Made by a program: the position numbers and the translations under genes. The notes below the pieces were generated by a model. That model had not been told where the DNA came from, did no database searches, and was given only the letters and a program-made list of their open reading frames with translations. A stretch of 64,000 nucleotides of DNA from BQWY01 sp046351095 (GTDB lineage Bacteria > Nitrospirota > Nitrospiria > Nitrospirales > Nitrospiraceae): the NCBI GenBank assembly GCA_046351095.1, contig JAXLZC010000001.1:2046001-2110000 (forward strand). The letters run 5' to 3'. Position 1 is the stretch's first letter; each line of letters starts with the position of its first letter. Shown piece after piece: positions 54,701 to 62,034 of this stretch.

Positions 54701-55156
54701 TCGCGGTTGATGATCCGGGCGAAGTACAACCCGGCGTATCCGTATCACGTCACGATGGCCAAGCACGCGCCGTTCGTGTCGACGCCGAAGTCGGTGAAGG
54801 GGCACGAAACACGGCCGGACGGCCGCGCCATCGCGCTCGACACCGGCTATCAATCCAACTTCCGGTACGGGGCCCAACAGTCCTTTACCCGGAACTGGTT
54901 GATGCCGATGCACCAGTTGGACTCGTTGCCCGGTAAACACGCGATTGCCTGGAAGATGAAGTGGGGCTATCAAGTGGACAACCACGCGATCAACACGGTC
55001 CCGAAGGAATGCTTGATCCGCATCACCAAGGCGGAAGACGGCGGCATCGGGGCGCGTGGGCCGTGGGAGCCGGTCCGCACCGGGTTCACCCCGGGGCAGG
55101 AAAACGAGTTCATGATCAAGTGGCTCAAAGGCGAACACATCAAGATCAAGGTCTAA
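51719..55156 (+). CDS. nxrA: Nitrite oxidoreductase alpha subunit NxrA
   Basis: Molybdenum subunit that oxidises nitrite to nitrate. 1145 residues, as in Nitrospira. A twin-arginine leader (SRRQFLK, residues 4-10, then a hydrophobic stretch to ADKALA) points to a periplasmic, membrane-associated enzyme. The proximal iron-sulfur site shows C67-x3-D71-x3-C75 with C115, where NarG has His-Cys-Cys-Cys. The rest follows the DMSO-reductase type II pattern. ATG 51719 has GAGGAGGT upstream. nxrB follows after 74 bases. Not a nitrate reductase: leader, length and the residue pattern are those of the Nitrospira/anammox NXR clade. Confidence 0.96.
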   Translation: MFLSRRQFLKVTAGTVAAAAIADKALALTALQPVIEVGNPLGDYPDRSWERVYHDQYRYDSSFTWCCSPNDTHGCRVRAFVRNGVVMRVEQNYDHQTYEDLYGNRGTFAHNPRMCLKGFTFHRRVYGPYRLKGPLMRKGWKEWMDAGSPELTPEMKAKYKFDSRYLDDMMRVSWDTAFTYVAKGMILIGTRYSGEAGARRLREQGYPPEMIEMMKGAGTRCFKHRAGMPVLGILGKMGNTRVNGGINALLDTWIRKVGPDQAQGGRYWSNYTWHGDQNPSHPFWSGVQGSDVDLSDMRFSKLNTSWGKNFVENKMPEAHWKLESIERGARIVVITPEYNPTAYRADYWMPLRPESDCAIFLGAMKIITDENMHDTDFLKGYTDAPILVRTDTLQFLDPRDVVKDYKFPDFSKSYSGKIQSLKPEQVERLGGMMVWDLAKGQAVPLHREQVGWHFTASGIDAALTGTYRIKLLNGREVDAMPIWQMYLVHFQDYDLDTTHQICRTPKDLLVRWARDSGTIKPASIHNGEGTNHYFHMTINSRGAAMVLIITGNVGKFGTGQHTWAGNYKAGTWTATPWSGAGLAVHTGEDPFNSTTDPNVHGKEIKTKSYYYGEEVGYWNHGDTALIVNTPKYGRKVFTGKTHMPTPSKLRWVVNVNVLNNAKHHYDMVKNVDPNIEMLVTQDIEMTSDVNHNDVAFACNSWMEFTYPEMTVTVSNPWIQIWKGGIRPLYDTRNDLDTFAGVSSKLAEMTGDKRMRDYFAMVYMNRVDVYAQRMFDASSTFYGYSADVMLKSEKGWMVMVRTYPRTPFWEETNESKPMWTRTGRYENYRAEPEAIEYGENFISHREGTEATPYLPNAIFTTNPYVRPDDYGVPITAQHHDDKTVRNVKLPWDDIKRHSNPLWEKGYQFYCVTPKTRHRVHSQWSVNDWVQIYESNFGDPYRMDKRTPGVGEHQLHINPQAAKDRGINDGDYVYVDGNPVDRPYRGWKPSDPYYKVSRLMIRAKYNPAYPYHVTMAKHAPFVSTPKSVKGHETRPDGRAIALDTGYQSNFRYGAQQSFTRNWLMPMHQLDSLPGKHAIAWKMKWGYQVDNHAINTVPKECLIRITKAEDGGIGARGPWEPVRTGFTPGQENEFMIKWLKGEHIKIKV

Positions 55157-55230
55157 GGACTACGATCGCGACGTGGGCGTGTCTGAGCAACCAATTGGTC
55201 ATCACTTGATTATGCGAAGGAGGAACGATC

Positions 55231-56520
55231 ATGCCTGAAGTGTATAACTGGCAGCTGGGACGGAAGATGCTGTATCCGTACGAGGAACGGCATCCGAAGT
55301 GGCAGTTTGCCTTCGTATTCAATATCAACCGCTGCTTGGCGTGCCAGACCTGTTCGATGGCCGACAAGTCTACCTGGCTGTTCTCGAAGGGCCAGGAGTA
55401 CATGTGGTGGAACAACGTGGAAACCAAGCCCTACGGCGGGTATCCGCAGTTCTACGACGTGAAGGTCACCCAGCTCATCGAGCAGGTGAATCCGGGCGGT
55501 CAGGTCTGGAACGTGCGCGTGGGCCGCAAGCACCATGCGCCGTACGGGGTGTTCGAAGGGATGACCATTTTCGACGCGGGGGCCAAGGTCGGCCAGGCGG
55601 CGATCGGGTACATTCCGACGGACCAGGAGTGGCGGTTCGTCAACATCTATGAGGACACGGCCACCTCGATGCGCGCCATTGTGGAAGGCATCGATAAGAC
55701 CGGGTTCTCGCGCGACGAACCGTGGAAGATGACGGGGAGCTCCCTCCCGGAGCATGAGACCTTCTTCTTCTACCTCCAGCGCATCTGTAACCACTGCACG
55801 TACCCCGGTTGCTTGGCCGCCTGCCCGCGCAAGGCGATCTACAAGCGGCCGGAAGACGGCATCGTGTTGATCGACCAGAACCGGTGCCGCGGGTACAAGA
55901 AGTGCGTGGAGCAGTGCCCGTTCAAGAAGCCGATGTATCGCGGCACGACCCGCGTGTCGGAGAAGTGCATCGCGTGTTATCCGCGTATCGAGGGTAAGGA
56001 CCCCTTGACGGGCGGCGAGCCGATGGAAACGCGCTGTATGGCGGCCTGCGTCGGGAAGATCCGCATGCAGTCGCTCGTGCGCATCGGCGAAGACGGCCTC
56101 TGGGCCGAAGATCGCTGGCACCCCCTGTACTACGCGATTCGCGTGGAGCAGGTGGCGCTCCCGCTGTATCCGCAGTGGGGCACCGAGCCCAACGGCTACT
56201 ACATTCCGCCGCGTCATGCCCCGCGTGGGTACAACCGGCAGATGTTTGGCCCGGGCGTGGACAACGCCATCGAGAAGTATCTCGTGCCGAGCCGCGAATT
56301 GTTGGCGGTCCTCCAGCTCTGGCGGGCCAGTCAGCAGATCGTGTTCCGGTACGACGTCATTCCGGGGCCGAAGGTGTTCGAAACCCAGATCCACGGGAAG
56401 CGGTTCGAGATGTACAACGACACCGTGCTGGGCTTCAACAAGTCGGGCAAGGAAGTGGCGCGCATCCAGGTCGAAGAGCCGATCTACATCAGACCGGCCG
56501 AACGCGTAACCTGGTTGTAA
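55231..56520 (+). CDS. nxrB: Nitrite oxidoreductase beta subunit NxrB
   Basis: Electron-transfer subunit carrying electrons from NxrA to the membrane chain. 429 residues with four cysteine groups: CLACQTC (35-41), CNHCTYPGCLAACP, CRGYKKCVEQCPFKKP, and CIACYP with a later CMAACVGK, enough for three [4Fe-4S] and one [3Fe-4S] cluster as in NarH-type subunits. No signal peptide, consistent with export as a complex with Tat-targeted NxrA. AAGGAGG lies seven bases before the ATG. Ends at a strong terminator. Confidence 0.97.
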   Translation: MPEVYNWQLGRKMLYPYEERHPKWQFAFVFNINRCLACQTCSMADKSTWLFSKGQEYMWWNNVETKPYGGYPQFYDVKVTQLIEQVNPGGQVWNVRVGRKHHAPYGVFEGMTIFDAGAKVGQAAIGYIPTDQEWRFVNIYEDTATSMRAIVEGIDKTGFSRDEPWKMTGSSLPEHETFFFYLQRICNHCTYPGCLAACPRKAIYKRPEDGIVLIDQNRCRGYKKCVEQCPFKKPMYRGTTRVSEKCIACYPRIEGKDPLTGGEPMETRCMAACVGKIRMQSLVRIGEDGLWAEDRWHPLYYAIRVEQVALPLYPQWGTEPNGYYIPPRHAPRGYNRQMFGPGVDNAIEKYLVPSRELLAVLQLWRASQQIVFRYDVIPGPKVFETQIHGKRFEMYNDTVLGFNKSGKEVARIQVEEPIYIRPAERVTWL

Positions 56521-56584
56521 GCAGCTTCGCGCAGACGGAGCGCTGCGGCGTCTAGACGAGTCGCAGCCCCTGAGCGCACCGCGC

Positions 56585-56616
56585 AAGGGCCAGTGGCCAT
56601 CCGGCCACTGGCCCTT
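56585..56616 (+). terminator. Strong terminator-like hairpin after nxrB
   Basis: AAGGGCCAGTGGCC and GGCCACTGGCCCTT form a perfect 14-base-pair stem around a 4-base ATCC loop, 65 bases after the nxrB stop. The downstream T-run is short (CGTGTTTC), so it may also protect the nxrAB message. Confidence 0.85.
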
Positions 56617-56720
56617 CGTGTTTCACCAGACACTCACGCGACTCATCACCCAGCACACATCGCGGTATCTTTTCTTTTCCCGTCTTTCGTCTTTCGTCTT
56701 CCTCGCTCATCACTTACCCT

Positions 56721-56744
56721 CCGTCTTCCCTCTCACGTCTCCCG
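56721..56744. repeat. Copy of the pyrimidine-rich repeat found at 38.8 kb
   Basis: 24 bases identical to 38835-38858, within a longer pyrimidine-rich tract (about 56660-56770) with further CGTCTT-type units. It is followed by short CTCAG/CAGCAC-type repeats (56774-56815). Lies between the nxrB terminator and the next gene. Confidence 0.8.
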
Positions 56745-56867
56745 CCATTTTTCTTCTTCCCCCTCATCCCTGAGCACTCATTTCTCAGTACTCCGTGCTC
56801 AGCCCTCAGCACTTCTTCTTGCACGCTCCGCAGAAACCCTTGACGCCTCGCGCACTGCTTCAGTACA

Positions 56868-57233
56868 GTGAGTGACAGCGACGCACCCTTCGTTCAAGGT
56901 TCCCTCGTGACACCTCCGTCCCAGCCAGTACCCTTTGCCGCGCAGGCGATTCCGTTTGAAGAGTTTCTTGCCGAAGGCAAGGTGCCCGAGGGCTACTTAC
57001 CGACCGAATACATCGAGCAACAATTCGTCGAGCGCCTCGTGCACTATGTGCTGACGGTGCCGTCGGAAGGCTACTCGATGTCGCTGTTAGGGAAGCTGCT
57101 CGAACAGTTGGATCCTCGCGCGCAGGTCTACTTCTTCAAGCGCCTCAAAGAGACCAGCCCGGAAAGTTTGAAGCACTTCGCGCCGCTCTACTACGGCTTC
57201 ATGAACGAGTTCCACTCGCTCCTGTTTACGTAG
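56868..57233 (+). CDS. Small unknown protein downstream of nxrAB
   Basis: 121 residues, soluble. Helical throughout after a Pro-rich start (PPSQPVPFAAQAIPF); YLPTEYIEQQFVERLVHYVLTVPSEGYSM and FAPLYYGFMNEFHSLLF are notable. GTG start at 56868 without a clear ribosome site; GTG 56907 is an alternative. No family recognised. Proximity to nxrAB, beyond a terminator, makes a role in NXR biology possible but unproven. Confidence 0.6.
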   Translation: MSDSDAPFVQGSLVTPPSQPVPFAAQAIPFEEFLAEGKVPEGYLPTEYIEQQFVERLVHYVLTVPSEGYSMSLLGKLLEQLDPRAQVYFFKRLKETSPESLKHFAPLYYGFMNEFHSLLFT

Positions 57234-57424
57234 TCTCGCGTGGCCGCTCCGACTGTCGGCGCCTGTCCGCACATCGCTCGCATCTCCACTCAAGTGAGCG
57301 CTTCTTGGGGACCCGCCCTCGACAGATATCCTCTGGAAATTCATCCAGATATTGCTTGCCGGTGGACCGGGCTCGTGTATAATGGCCAGAGTTTAATCGT
57401 TCGCCGATGAAGGGAAGTGCCGAC

Positions 57425-57793
57425 ATGACACCAGCCTTGCAACGCGCCGTCACCAGCTTCTACAACCTCATTTACGAGGCTCAGTCCTTTGCGACGGCGA
57501 TGGCGCGCATCGATACCGCCGATCAGGATCATTACGGAGGCCGCATCGAAGGCCTGAATTGGGTCTTGGATCGCTGCCAACTGTTGGAAGATATGGATTC
57601 GAACCTCACGCCGCCGGCCCTGCAGCGCATTTTGGCCGAGGTGAAGTCGGATCTCGATCACGAGTTGTCCGTGCAGCGCCGCGAAAAGGGCCGCCGCGCC
57701 GACGGTCGTGAAGATGCGCTGAATTTCGTCGCCGACTATCTCACCAGCATCATGACGGCGACCGAGATCGAGTGCGCCAAGCAGTCCGCGTAA
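57425..57793 (+). CDS. Small helical protein, unknown
   Basis: 122 residues from the ATG at 57425, which has AAGGGAAG upstream; an in-frame ATG at 57407 is less likely. All-helical, soluble: ALQRAVTSFYNLIYEAQSF, LNWVLDRCQLLEDMD, ADGREDALNFVADYLTSIM. No motif recognised. It lies about 190 bases after another small unknown gene. Confidence 0.62.
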   Translation: MTPALQRAVTSFYNLIYEAQSFATAMARIDTADQDHYGGRIEGLNWVLDRCQLLEDMDSNLTPPALQRILAEVKSDLDHELSVQRREKGRRADGREDALNFVADYLTSIMTATEIECAKQSA

Positions 57794-57905
57794 CCGTCCA
57801 CTCTCCTTCGACCACGTTTTCTCTACACCATATGATCAGCCGACGCGCGGGAGGCTTGCCTCCCCGCGCCGCGCTGCAGTACCGTATCGTACGAGGTGTG
57901 TCCGT

Positions 57906-58142
57906 ATGATTCGGGAATGGATTATTTTTGCGCTCTGTCTCGGTGCCGGCGGCCATCTGGCGCTGGGGTTCATCATGCACGCGCCGGAAGCCTGGCCCTG
58001 GCCGCGAGCCGGTGCCGCCGGATTGCTGACGGGGTTTTGCCTCTACATTGTGGTGCAGATCGGACGTATGGTCTGGCGCTGGGTACGCCCCAGCCACTCG
58101 GAACCGGACGACATTCCCGCACGCGATCCCTTTTGGCGATAG
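57906..58142 (+). CDS. Small two-span membrane protein, unknown
   Basis: 78 residues with two hydrophobic helices (about 5-25 and 35-56) separated by a Pro/Trp-rich loop (APEAWPWPRAG), and a polar tail ending DPFWR. No family recognised. Confidence 0.6.
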   Translation: MIREWIIFALCLGAGGHLALGFIMHAPEAWPWPRAGAAGLLTGFCLYIVVQIGRMVWRWVRPSHSEPDDIPARDPFWR

Positions 58143-58237
58143 GCAACACGGTCGCACGCGCAGCGCGTGTCGCAACGCCGCCACCTCACGCAGCCAGGCC
58201 TTGACCCGATTACCGAGCGCTTTCTACAATCCGCACC

Positions 58238-58537
58238 ATGTCATTTTCACCTGCACGACGTCCGATTCGACCAGGTCCGTTTCCCGCCGCAAGACCGGCA
58301 GGCGCCCCGCGCCCCGGCGGGAATCCAGCCGCCGCACAAGGCGCCGAACACTACGGGTCGTTTCAAGCGTCGTTGCTGTACTGCGGCCGCTGTCGCCAAG
58401 CGACACCGACACGCCAACGCCTCTTACTCGTCTTGCCGACCGGCAACCTCTACGAATATCTCTGTGCCCACTGCGGGACCTCGACCGGCAGTAAGACGGA
58501 AAAAGACCAGCCGGACATTTCGCTCATTCGTCCGTAG
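58238..58537 (+). CDS. Small zinc-ribbon protein, unknown
   Basis: 99 residues. A Pro/Arg/Ala-rich basic N-terminus (1-40) precedes a zinc ribbon: YCGRC (CxxC) and LCAHCG (CxxC) about 25 residues apart. Such ribbons bind zinc and often nucleic acid or protein. No clear ribosome site, so the start is uncertain. Confidence 0.58.
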   Translation: MSFSPARRPIRPGPFPAARPAGAPRPGGNPAAAQGAEHYGSFQASLLYCGRCRQATPTRQRLLLVLPTGNLYEYLCAHCGTSTGSKTEKDQPDISLIRP

Positions 58538-58641
58538 CCGCTCATCGACAACAGGCTCATCGCCTTGTGCACGTGCGTGCGCGCACGCAGACGTATACCT
58601 GCGGACACATGCCTGCACGGAAGCGAATCCGAGTCGCGACA

Positions 58642-58911
58642 CTACAGATATTGCGAGACGGGAATACCCTGATCGATCAGCAGAACGGGGATATTTTCGC
58701 GGATGGGATACAGGAGCGCACGATCTGCTCGAAGGAGGCCACCGTCCAGTCGCTGCGTGACGGGTTGATTCGCGCGGTTCGTCACGGTGCCTTTGTCGAT
58801 GGCGGCATTCAGCGTCTGCACGAGCGCGTCCGGCGCGATTGCCACCGCCTGCTTCGTATCGGGGCAACAGAGTATCGCCAACAGGTCCGGATTGATTGCC
58901 ACAGCGCTCAT
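58642..58911 (-). CDS. Trm112-like / UPF0434 protein
   Basis: 89 residues. LLAILCCPDTKQAV at the N-terminus and LLYPIRENIPVLLIDQGIPV at the C-terminus are the Trm112/YcaR blocks. Eukaryotic and archaeal Trm112 stabilises methyltransferases; bacterial members are often next to lipid A or wall genes. Only two adjacent cysteines remain, so a zinc site is doubtful. The gene stands alone on the minus strand. Confidence 0.75.
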   Translation of the reverse strand: MSAVAINPDLLAILCCPDTKQAVAIAPDALVQTLNAAIDKGTVTNRANQPVTQRLDGGLLRADRALLYPIRENIPVLLIDQGIPVSQYL

Positions 58912-59046
58912 CTCGCATCCTCCTCGAAAAGAGGCTTAGCATACGCAGTCGCCGCCCTGGCTGCAAGCGGCATCGCGCGCGGTGGCGTGCGGCTCGCGCG
59001 AAAACGTTGCGGTCCTCACGCCACTTTTTGTTAGACTACCGACAGC

Positions 59047-59703
59047 ATGCCGATCCAACCGACTCCGTTCACCGCGGGACTGAAGTGGCTCTGGCAACAA
59101 TGGTGGGCCGGATTGTTCCTGCTCATCCCCGCCACCGTCACGTTGTATCTGTTGTGGCAACTCTTCCTCACCTTGGAAGGACTCGGCCAAGACCTCTTGC
59201 TCCCGCTCGGCATTCTCCCGCGTCCCGGGCTCAGCCTCATCGCGATGCTGATCCTGATTCTCCTCACGGGTGCCGTGACTACACACTATGTCGGCCGCCG
59301 CTTCGTGACCTGGGCGGACCGTACGATGGAGCGCACCCCGATTGTTCGCAGCATCTACCTGACGCTGAAGGGTATGACCGACCTGTTGAACTATCGCGAA
59401 CGGTTCGGGAAGACCGGTGTGGTGATGTTTCCGTTTCCGCGTGAAGGGACCTGGGCCCTCGGCTTGGTGATGGGGAGTTCTCCTCCTGTCATTGTGCAGG
59501 CAACGAACGGTGCGCGTTTAATGGTCTTTGTGCCGACCGCCATCCATCCCTTCACTGGGTATCTCGCGTTTCTTCCGACGGAAGTTGCAACACGGCTCGA
59601 TCTGTCACTCGAAGATGTCATGAAGATGCAATTTTCCGCCGGCCTCTATCGGCCGAGCCGCACGTGGATCGGCACGACGCCGACCGATCGCCCGACACCG
59701 TGA
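59047..59703 (+). CDS. DUF502 membrane protein
   Basis: 218 residues. Two membrane helices (about 19-42 and 60-82) and the DUF502 blocks TPIVRSIYLTLKG, GVVMFPFPREGTWALG and MVFVPTAIHPFTGYLAFLP, followed by a cytoplasmic beta-rich end. Function of the family is unknown. Its stop overlaps the start of the next gene in a GTGA. Confidence 0.85.
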   Translation: MPIQPTPFTAGLKWLWQQWWAGLFLLIPATVTLYLLWQLFLTLEGLGQDLLLPLGILPRPGLSLIAMLILILLTGAVTTHYVGRRFVTWADRTMERTPIVRSIYLTLKGMTDLLNYRERFGKTGVVMFPFPREGTWALGLVMGSSPPVIVQATNGARLMVFVPTAIHPFTGYLAFLPTEVATRLDLSLEDVMKMQFSAGLYRPSRTWIGTTPTDRPTP

Positions 59704-60209
59704 TCCAACCAGACGCGCTCACCATACGCCCCGCGACCGAAGCGGATATTCCGGCGCTGGTCTCGCAGAGCGCGGCGATGGCGGAAGAAACCGAAGGACG
59801 CACGCTCGACCGCGCCAGGCTCGAAGCGGGCACACGCATGATCGTCACTCGCCCCGAACATGGCTGCTTCTGGGTGGCGGAACTTGCAACAGGCGGCGCC
59901 ACGCACATCGTCGGGCAATTGATGCTGACGTACGAATGGAGCGACTGGCGCAACGGGCAGTTTTGGTGGATCCAAAGCGTCTACGTCGCGCCCGCCTTTC
60001 GCCGACAAGGCGTGTTCCGTCGGCTGCACGCCGCCGTCATGCAACGCGCAAAATCCGCAGGCACCGTCTGCGGCGTTCGGCTGTATGTCGAGCGAGAGAA
60101 TCGTGTCGCACAATCCGTGTACCGACGTATCGGTCTGCGCTCGGTGTCGTATGATGTGTATGAAGAGGACTTCGTGCTCGGCGGGCACCACAAACCCGCC
60201 GCCGAGTAA
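59700..60209 (+). CDS. GNAT-family N-acetyltransferase
   Basis: 169 residues from GTG 59700, which overlaps the upstream stop (GTGA); a longer frame to 59664 is unlikely. Acetyl-CoA binding motif A is SVYVAPAFRRQGVFRRLHAAV, with the RRQGVF pyrophosphate loop, and motif B follows as VRLYVERENRVAQSVYRRIGL. Substrate cannot be predicted. Confidence 0.88.
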   Translation: MIQPDALTIRPATEADIPALVSQSAAMAEETEGRTLDRARLEAGTRMIVTRPEHGCFWVAELATGGATHIVGQLMLTYEWSDWRNGQFWWIQSVYVAPAFRRQGVFRRLHAAVMQRAKSAGTVCGVRLYVERENRVAQSVYRRIGLRSVSYDVYEEDFVLGGHHKPAAE

Positions 60210-60231
60210 GCCGCACAGAAAAGGAGACGTG

Positions 60232-60618
60232 ATGTCGAGATCCGTCCGCCATATCATGCTCATGTGTCTGCTGCTCGCGACCACCGCCTGTGCCTTCGGC
60301 CGCGGGTCGCTCGGCGAGGACATTTCTCCTGAAGCTGTGCGCTTGATTCAGAAGGGCACCACGACGAAGGACGAGGTGCTCAAGCTGCTCGGCGCGCCGG
60401 ACCGTATCGTGCCGCTCAACGGCCGGGACCTGTTTCAATATTATCGGTATGACGCAAAGGCGGGCAGCTTGCTGCTGATCCTCGTGAACTTCTCGCGTAT
60501 CGGCATCAAGAGCGACGACGTGTTCGTGGTCCTGAACCGCGAGGGGATCGTCGAAGATGTGATTGCGTCGAAGCGCACCGAAGACCTGTCGTTCCGGTTC
60601 TGGCCGTTCGGGAGCTGA
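60232..60618 (+). CDS. BamE/SmpA-like lipoprotein 1
   Basis: 128 residues. A lipoprotein signal ends LLATTAC (Cys at residue 19). The mature part matches the BamE/OmlA fold: IQKGTTTKDEVLKLLGAPDRI, then FQYYRYDAK and VFVVLNREGIVEDV. BamE helps assemble outer-membrane proteins, but this fold occurs in many lipoproteins. ATG 60232 is chosen over upstream ATGs for its AAGGAG site. Tandem with a second such gene three bases downstream. Confidence 0.78.
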   Translation: MSRSVRHIMLMCLLLATTACAFGRGSLGEDISPEAVRLIQKGTTTKDEVLKLLGAPDRIVPLNGRDLFQYYRYDAKAGSLLLILVNFSRIGIKSDDVFVVLNREGIVEDVIASKRTEDLSFRFWPFGS

Positions 60619-60621
60619 CAC

Positions 60622-61071
60622 ATGCCACGCGCGACACAGTGGATCGAACAAGGGGTACAACGGGCGATCGGACGCAGCCTGCTCGCGCTGGGCTTGTGCG
60701 CGCTCCTGTCGGCGTGCAACGTGATTCGTGTCGGCGTCAACCAACCGATCACACCCGCCGATGTCACGTTCATCCAGCCGGGGACCACGACGCTCGCCCA
60801 TGTGGTCGCGAAGCTCGGCTCGCCCGACTCCATCTTGCCGTCGGAGGCCGGCACCATCGTGACCTATCGCTTTCTCGACACAAAATATTCACGCGTGAAT
60901 TTCGGCTGGCTGCTGAAGCCCTGGAGCCCGGTCAGTCCCGACCTTATCATTTCACGCACCGGCCTCGGATTGGATCAGTTCGAGGTCCTCTGTAACGCCA
61001 ATGGGGTGGTCACCAACCAGAGCTTCCTCCGCCATATCGACGCCCCACGGTTCAATCCCTATCCGTTCTGA
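60622..61071 (+). CDS. BamE/SmpA-like lipoprotein 2
   Basis: 149 residues. Signal with lipobox LLSAC (Cys at 32) and a BamE-like segment FIQPGTTTLAHVVAKLGSPDSI followed by TYRFLDTKYSRVNFGW. Related in pattern to the preceding gene, from which it is separated by three bases; they likely arose by duplication and may form a pair at the outer membrane. Confidence 0.72.
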   Translation: MPRATQWIEQGVQRAIGRSLLALGLCALLSACNVIRVGVNQPITPADVTFIQPGTTTLAHVVAKLGSPDSILPSEAGTIVTYRFLDTKYSRVNFGWLLKPWSPVSPDLIISRTGLGLDQFEVLCNANGVVTNQSFLRHIDAPRFNPYPF

Positions 61072-61176
61072 GCGCCACTCAACGATCGCCGTCGCTCGAC
61101 CACTCGACGCACACGGCTGCCGGTCCAACGCCGCCGACATTGCTGTGCACCGGGTGCGCAGCTATAATTCGCGCCT

Positions 61177-62034
61177 ATGGTTCCGCCTCCGCCTGACGCT
61201 GGCTCCGGCACGCCACAAACGCGCTCGCCTGCGTATCGTCTCGCCTATCTCGACACCGAGTTTCTCAAACGCGAGCAGCTCCGCTCTGCCAGGATTGGGC
61301 TGGAGATGCTCAAAGCCGACGTCATTCAGGCCGAGCAGGCGATCCGGTCCACGATCGTCGTGTTCGGCAGCGCGCGCCTCCTTGAACCCGAATTGGCACA
61401 GGCTCGCCTGGCAACGGCTGAAATGGAGTTGCGCGCGCATCCCGACGACCCAGCGCGACAGGTCGCCGTGCGCCGCGCCACACGCGGAGTGGCGCTCTCG
61501 GTCCACTACAACCACGCGCGGGAATTTGCGCAGCTCGTCTCGTCGACCTGCCAAGTGAACGGCGACTGCGAATTCGTGATCGTCACGGGCGGGGGGCCCG
61601 GCATCATGGAGGCCGCCAACCGCGGCGCGCACGACGTCGGCGCCAAGTCGATGGGGTTCAACATCACGCTCCCGCACGAACAACATCCAAATCCGTACAT
61701 CACGCCCGAACTCAGCTTTCAATTTCAGTACTTCGCGATCCGCAAATTCCATTTCATGCTGCGCGCCCGCGCGCTCGTCGCATTTCCCGGCGGCTTCGGC
61801 ACACTCGACGAACTCTTCGAAGTCTTGACGCTCGTCCAAACGGGCAAGTCGCAAAAACCGACCATCGTGCTGTTCGGGCGCGCCTTTTGGGAATCGCTGA
61901 TCGATTGGGATCTGCTGGTCGAAGCAGGGTTGATCTCGCCGGAAGACCTCGACCTCATCCACTACGCCGAGTCGGCGGAAGAGGCGTGGAACATCATCTT
62001 TACCGATCAACAACAGAAGAGCATCGCGACATGA
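61177..62034 (+). CDS. LOG-family protein (TIGR00730-like nucleotide phosphoribohydrolase)
   Basis: 285 residues. VTGGGPGIMEAANRGAH binds the nucleotide phosphate and FPGGFGTLDELFE is the LOG signature (PGGxGTxxE) with the catalytic glutamate. The family releases free base from nucleoside monophosphates; many bacterial members have a general nucleotide role rather than cytokinin production. A helical N-terminal extension of about 60 residues precedes the fold. Its stop overlaps the next ATG (ATGA). Confidence 0.88.
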   Translation: MVPPPPDAGSGTPQTRSPAYRLAYLDTEFLKREQLRSARIGLEMLKADVIQAEQAIRSTIVVFGSARLLEPELAQARLATAEMELRAHPDDPARQVAVRRATRGVALSVHYNHAREFAQLVSSTCQVNGDCEFVIVTGGGPGIMEAANRGAHDVGAKSMGFNITLPHEQHPNPYITPELSFQFQYFAIRKFHFMLRARALVAFPGGFGTLDELFEVLTLVQTGKSQKPTIVLFGRAFWESLIDWDLLVEAGLISPEDLDLIHYAESAEEAWNIIFTDQQQKSIAT

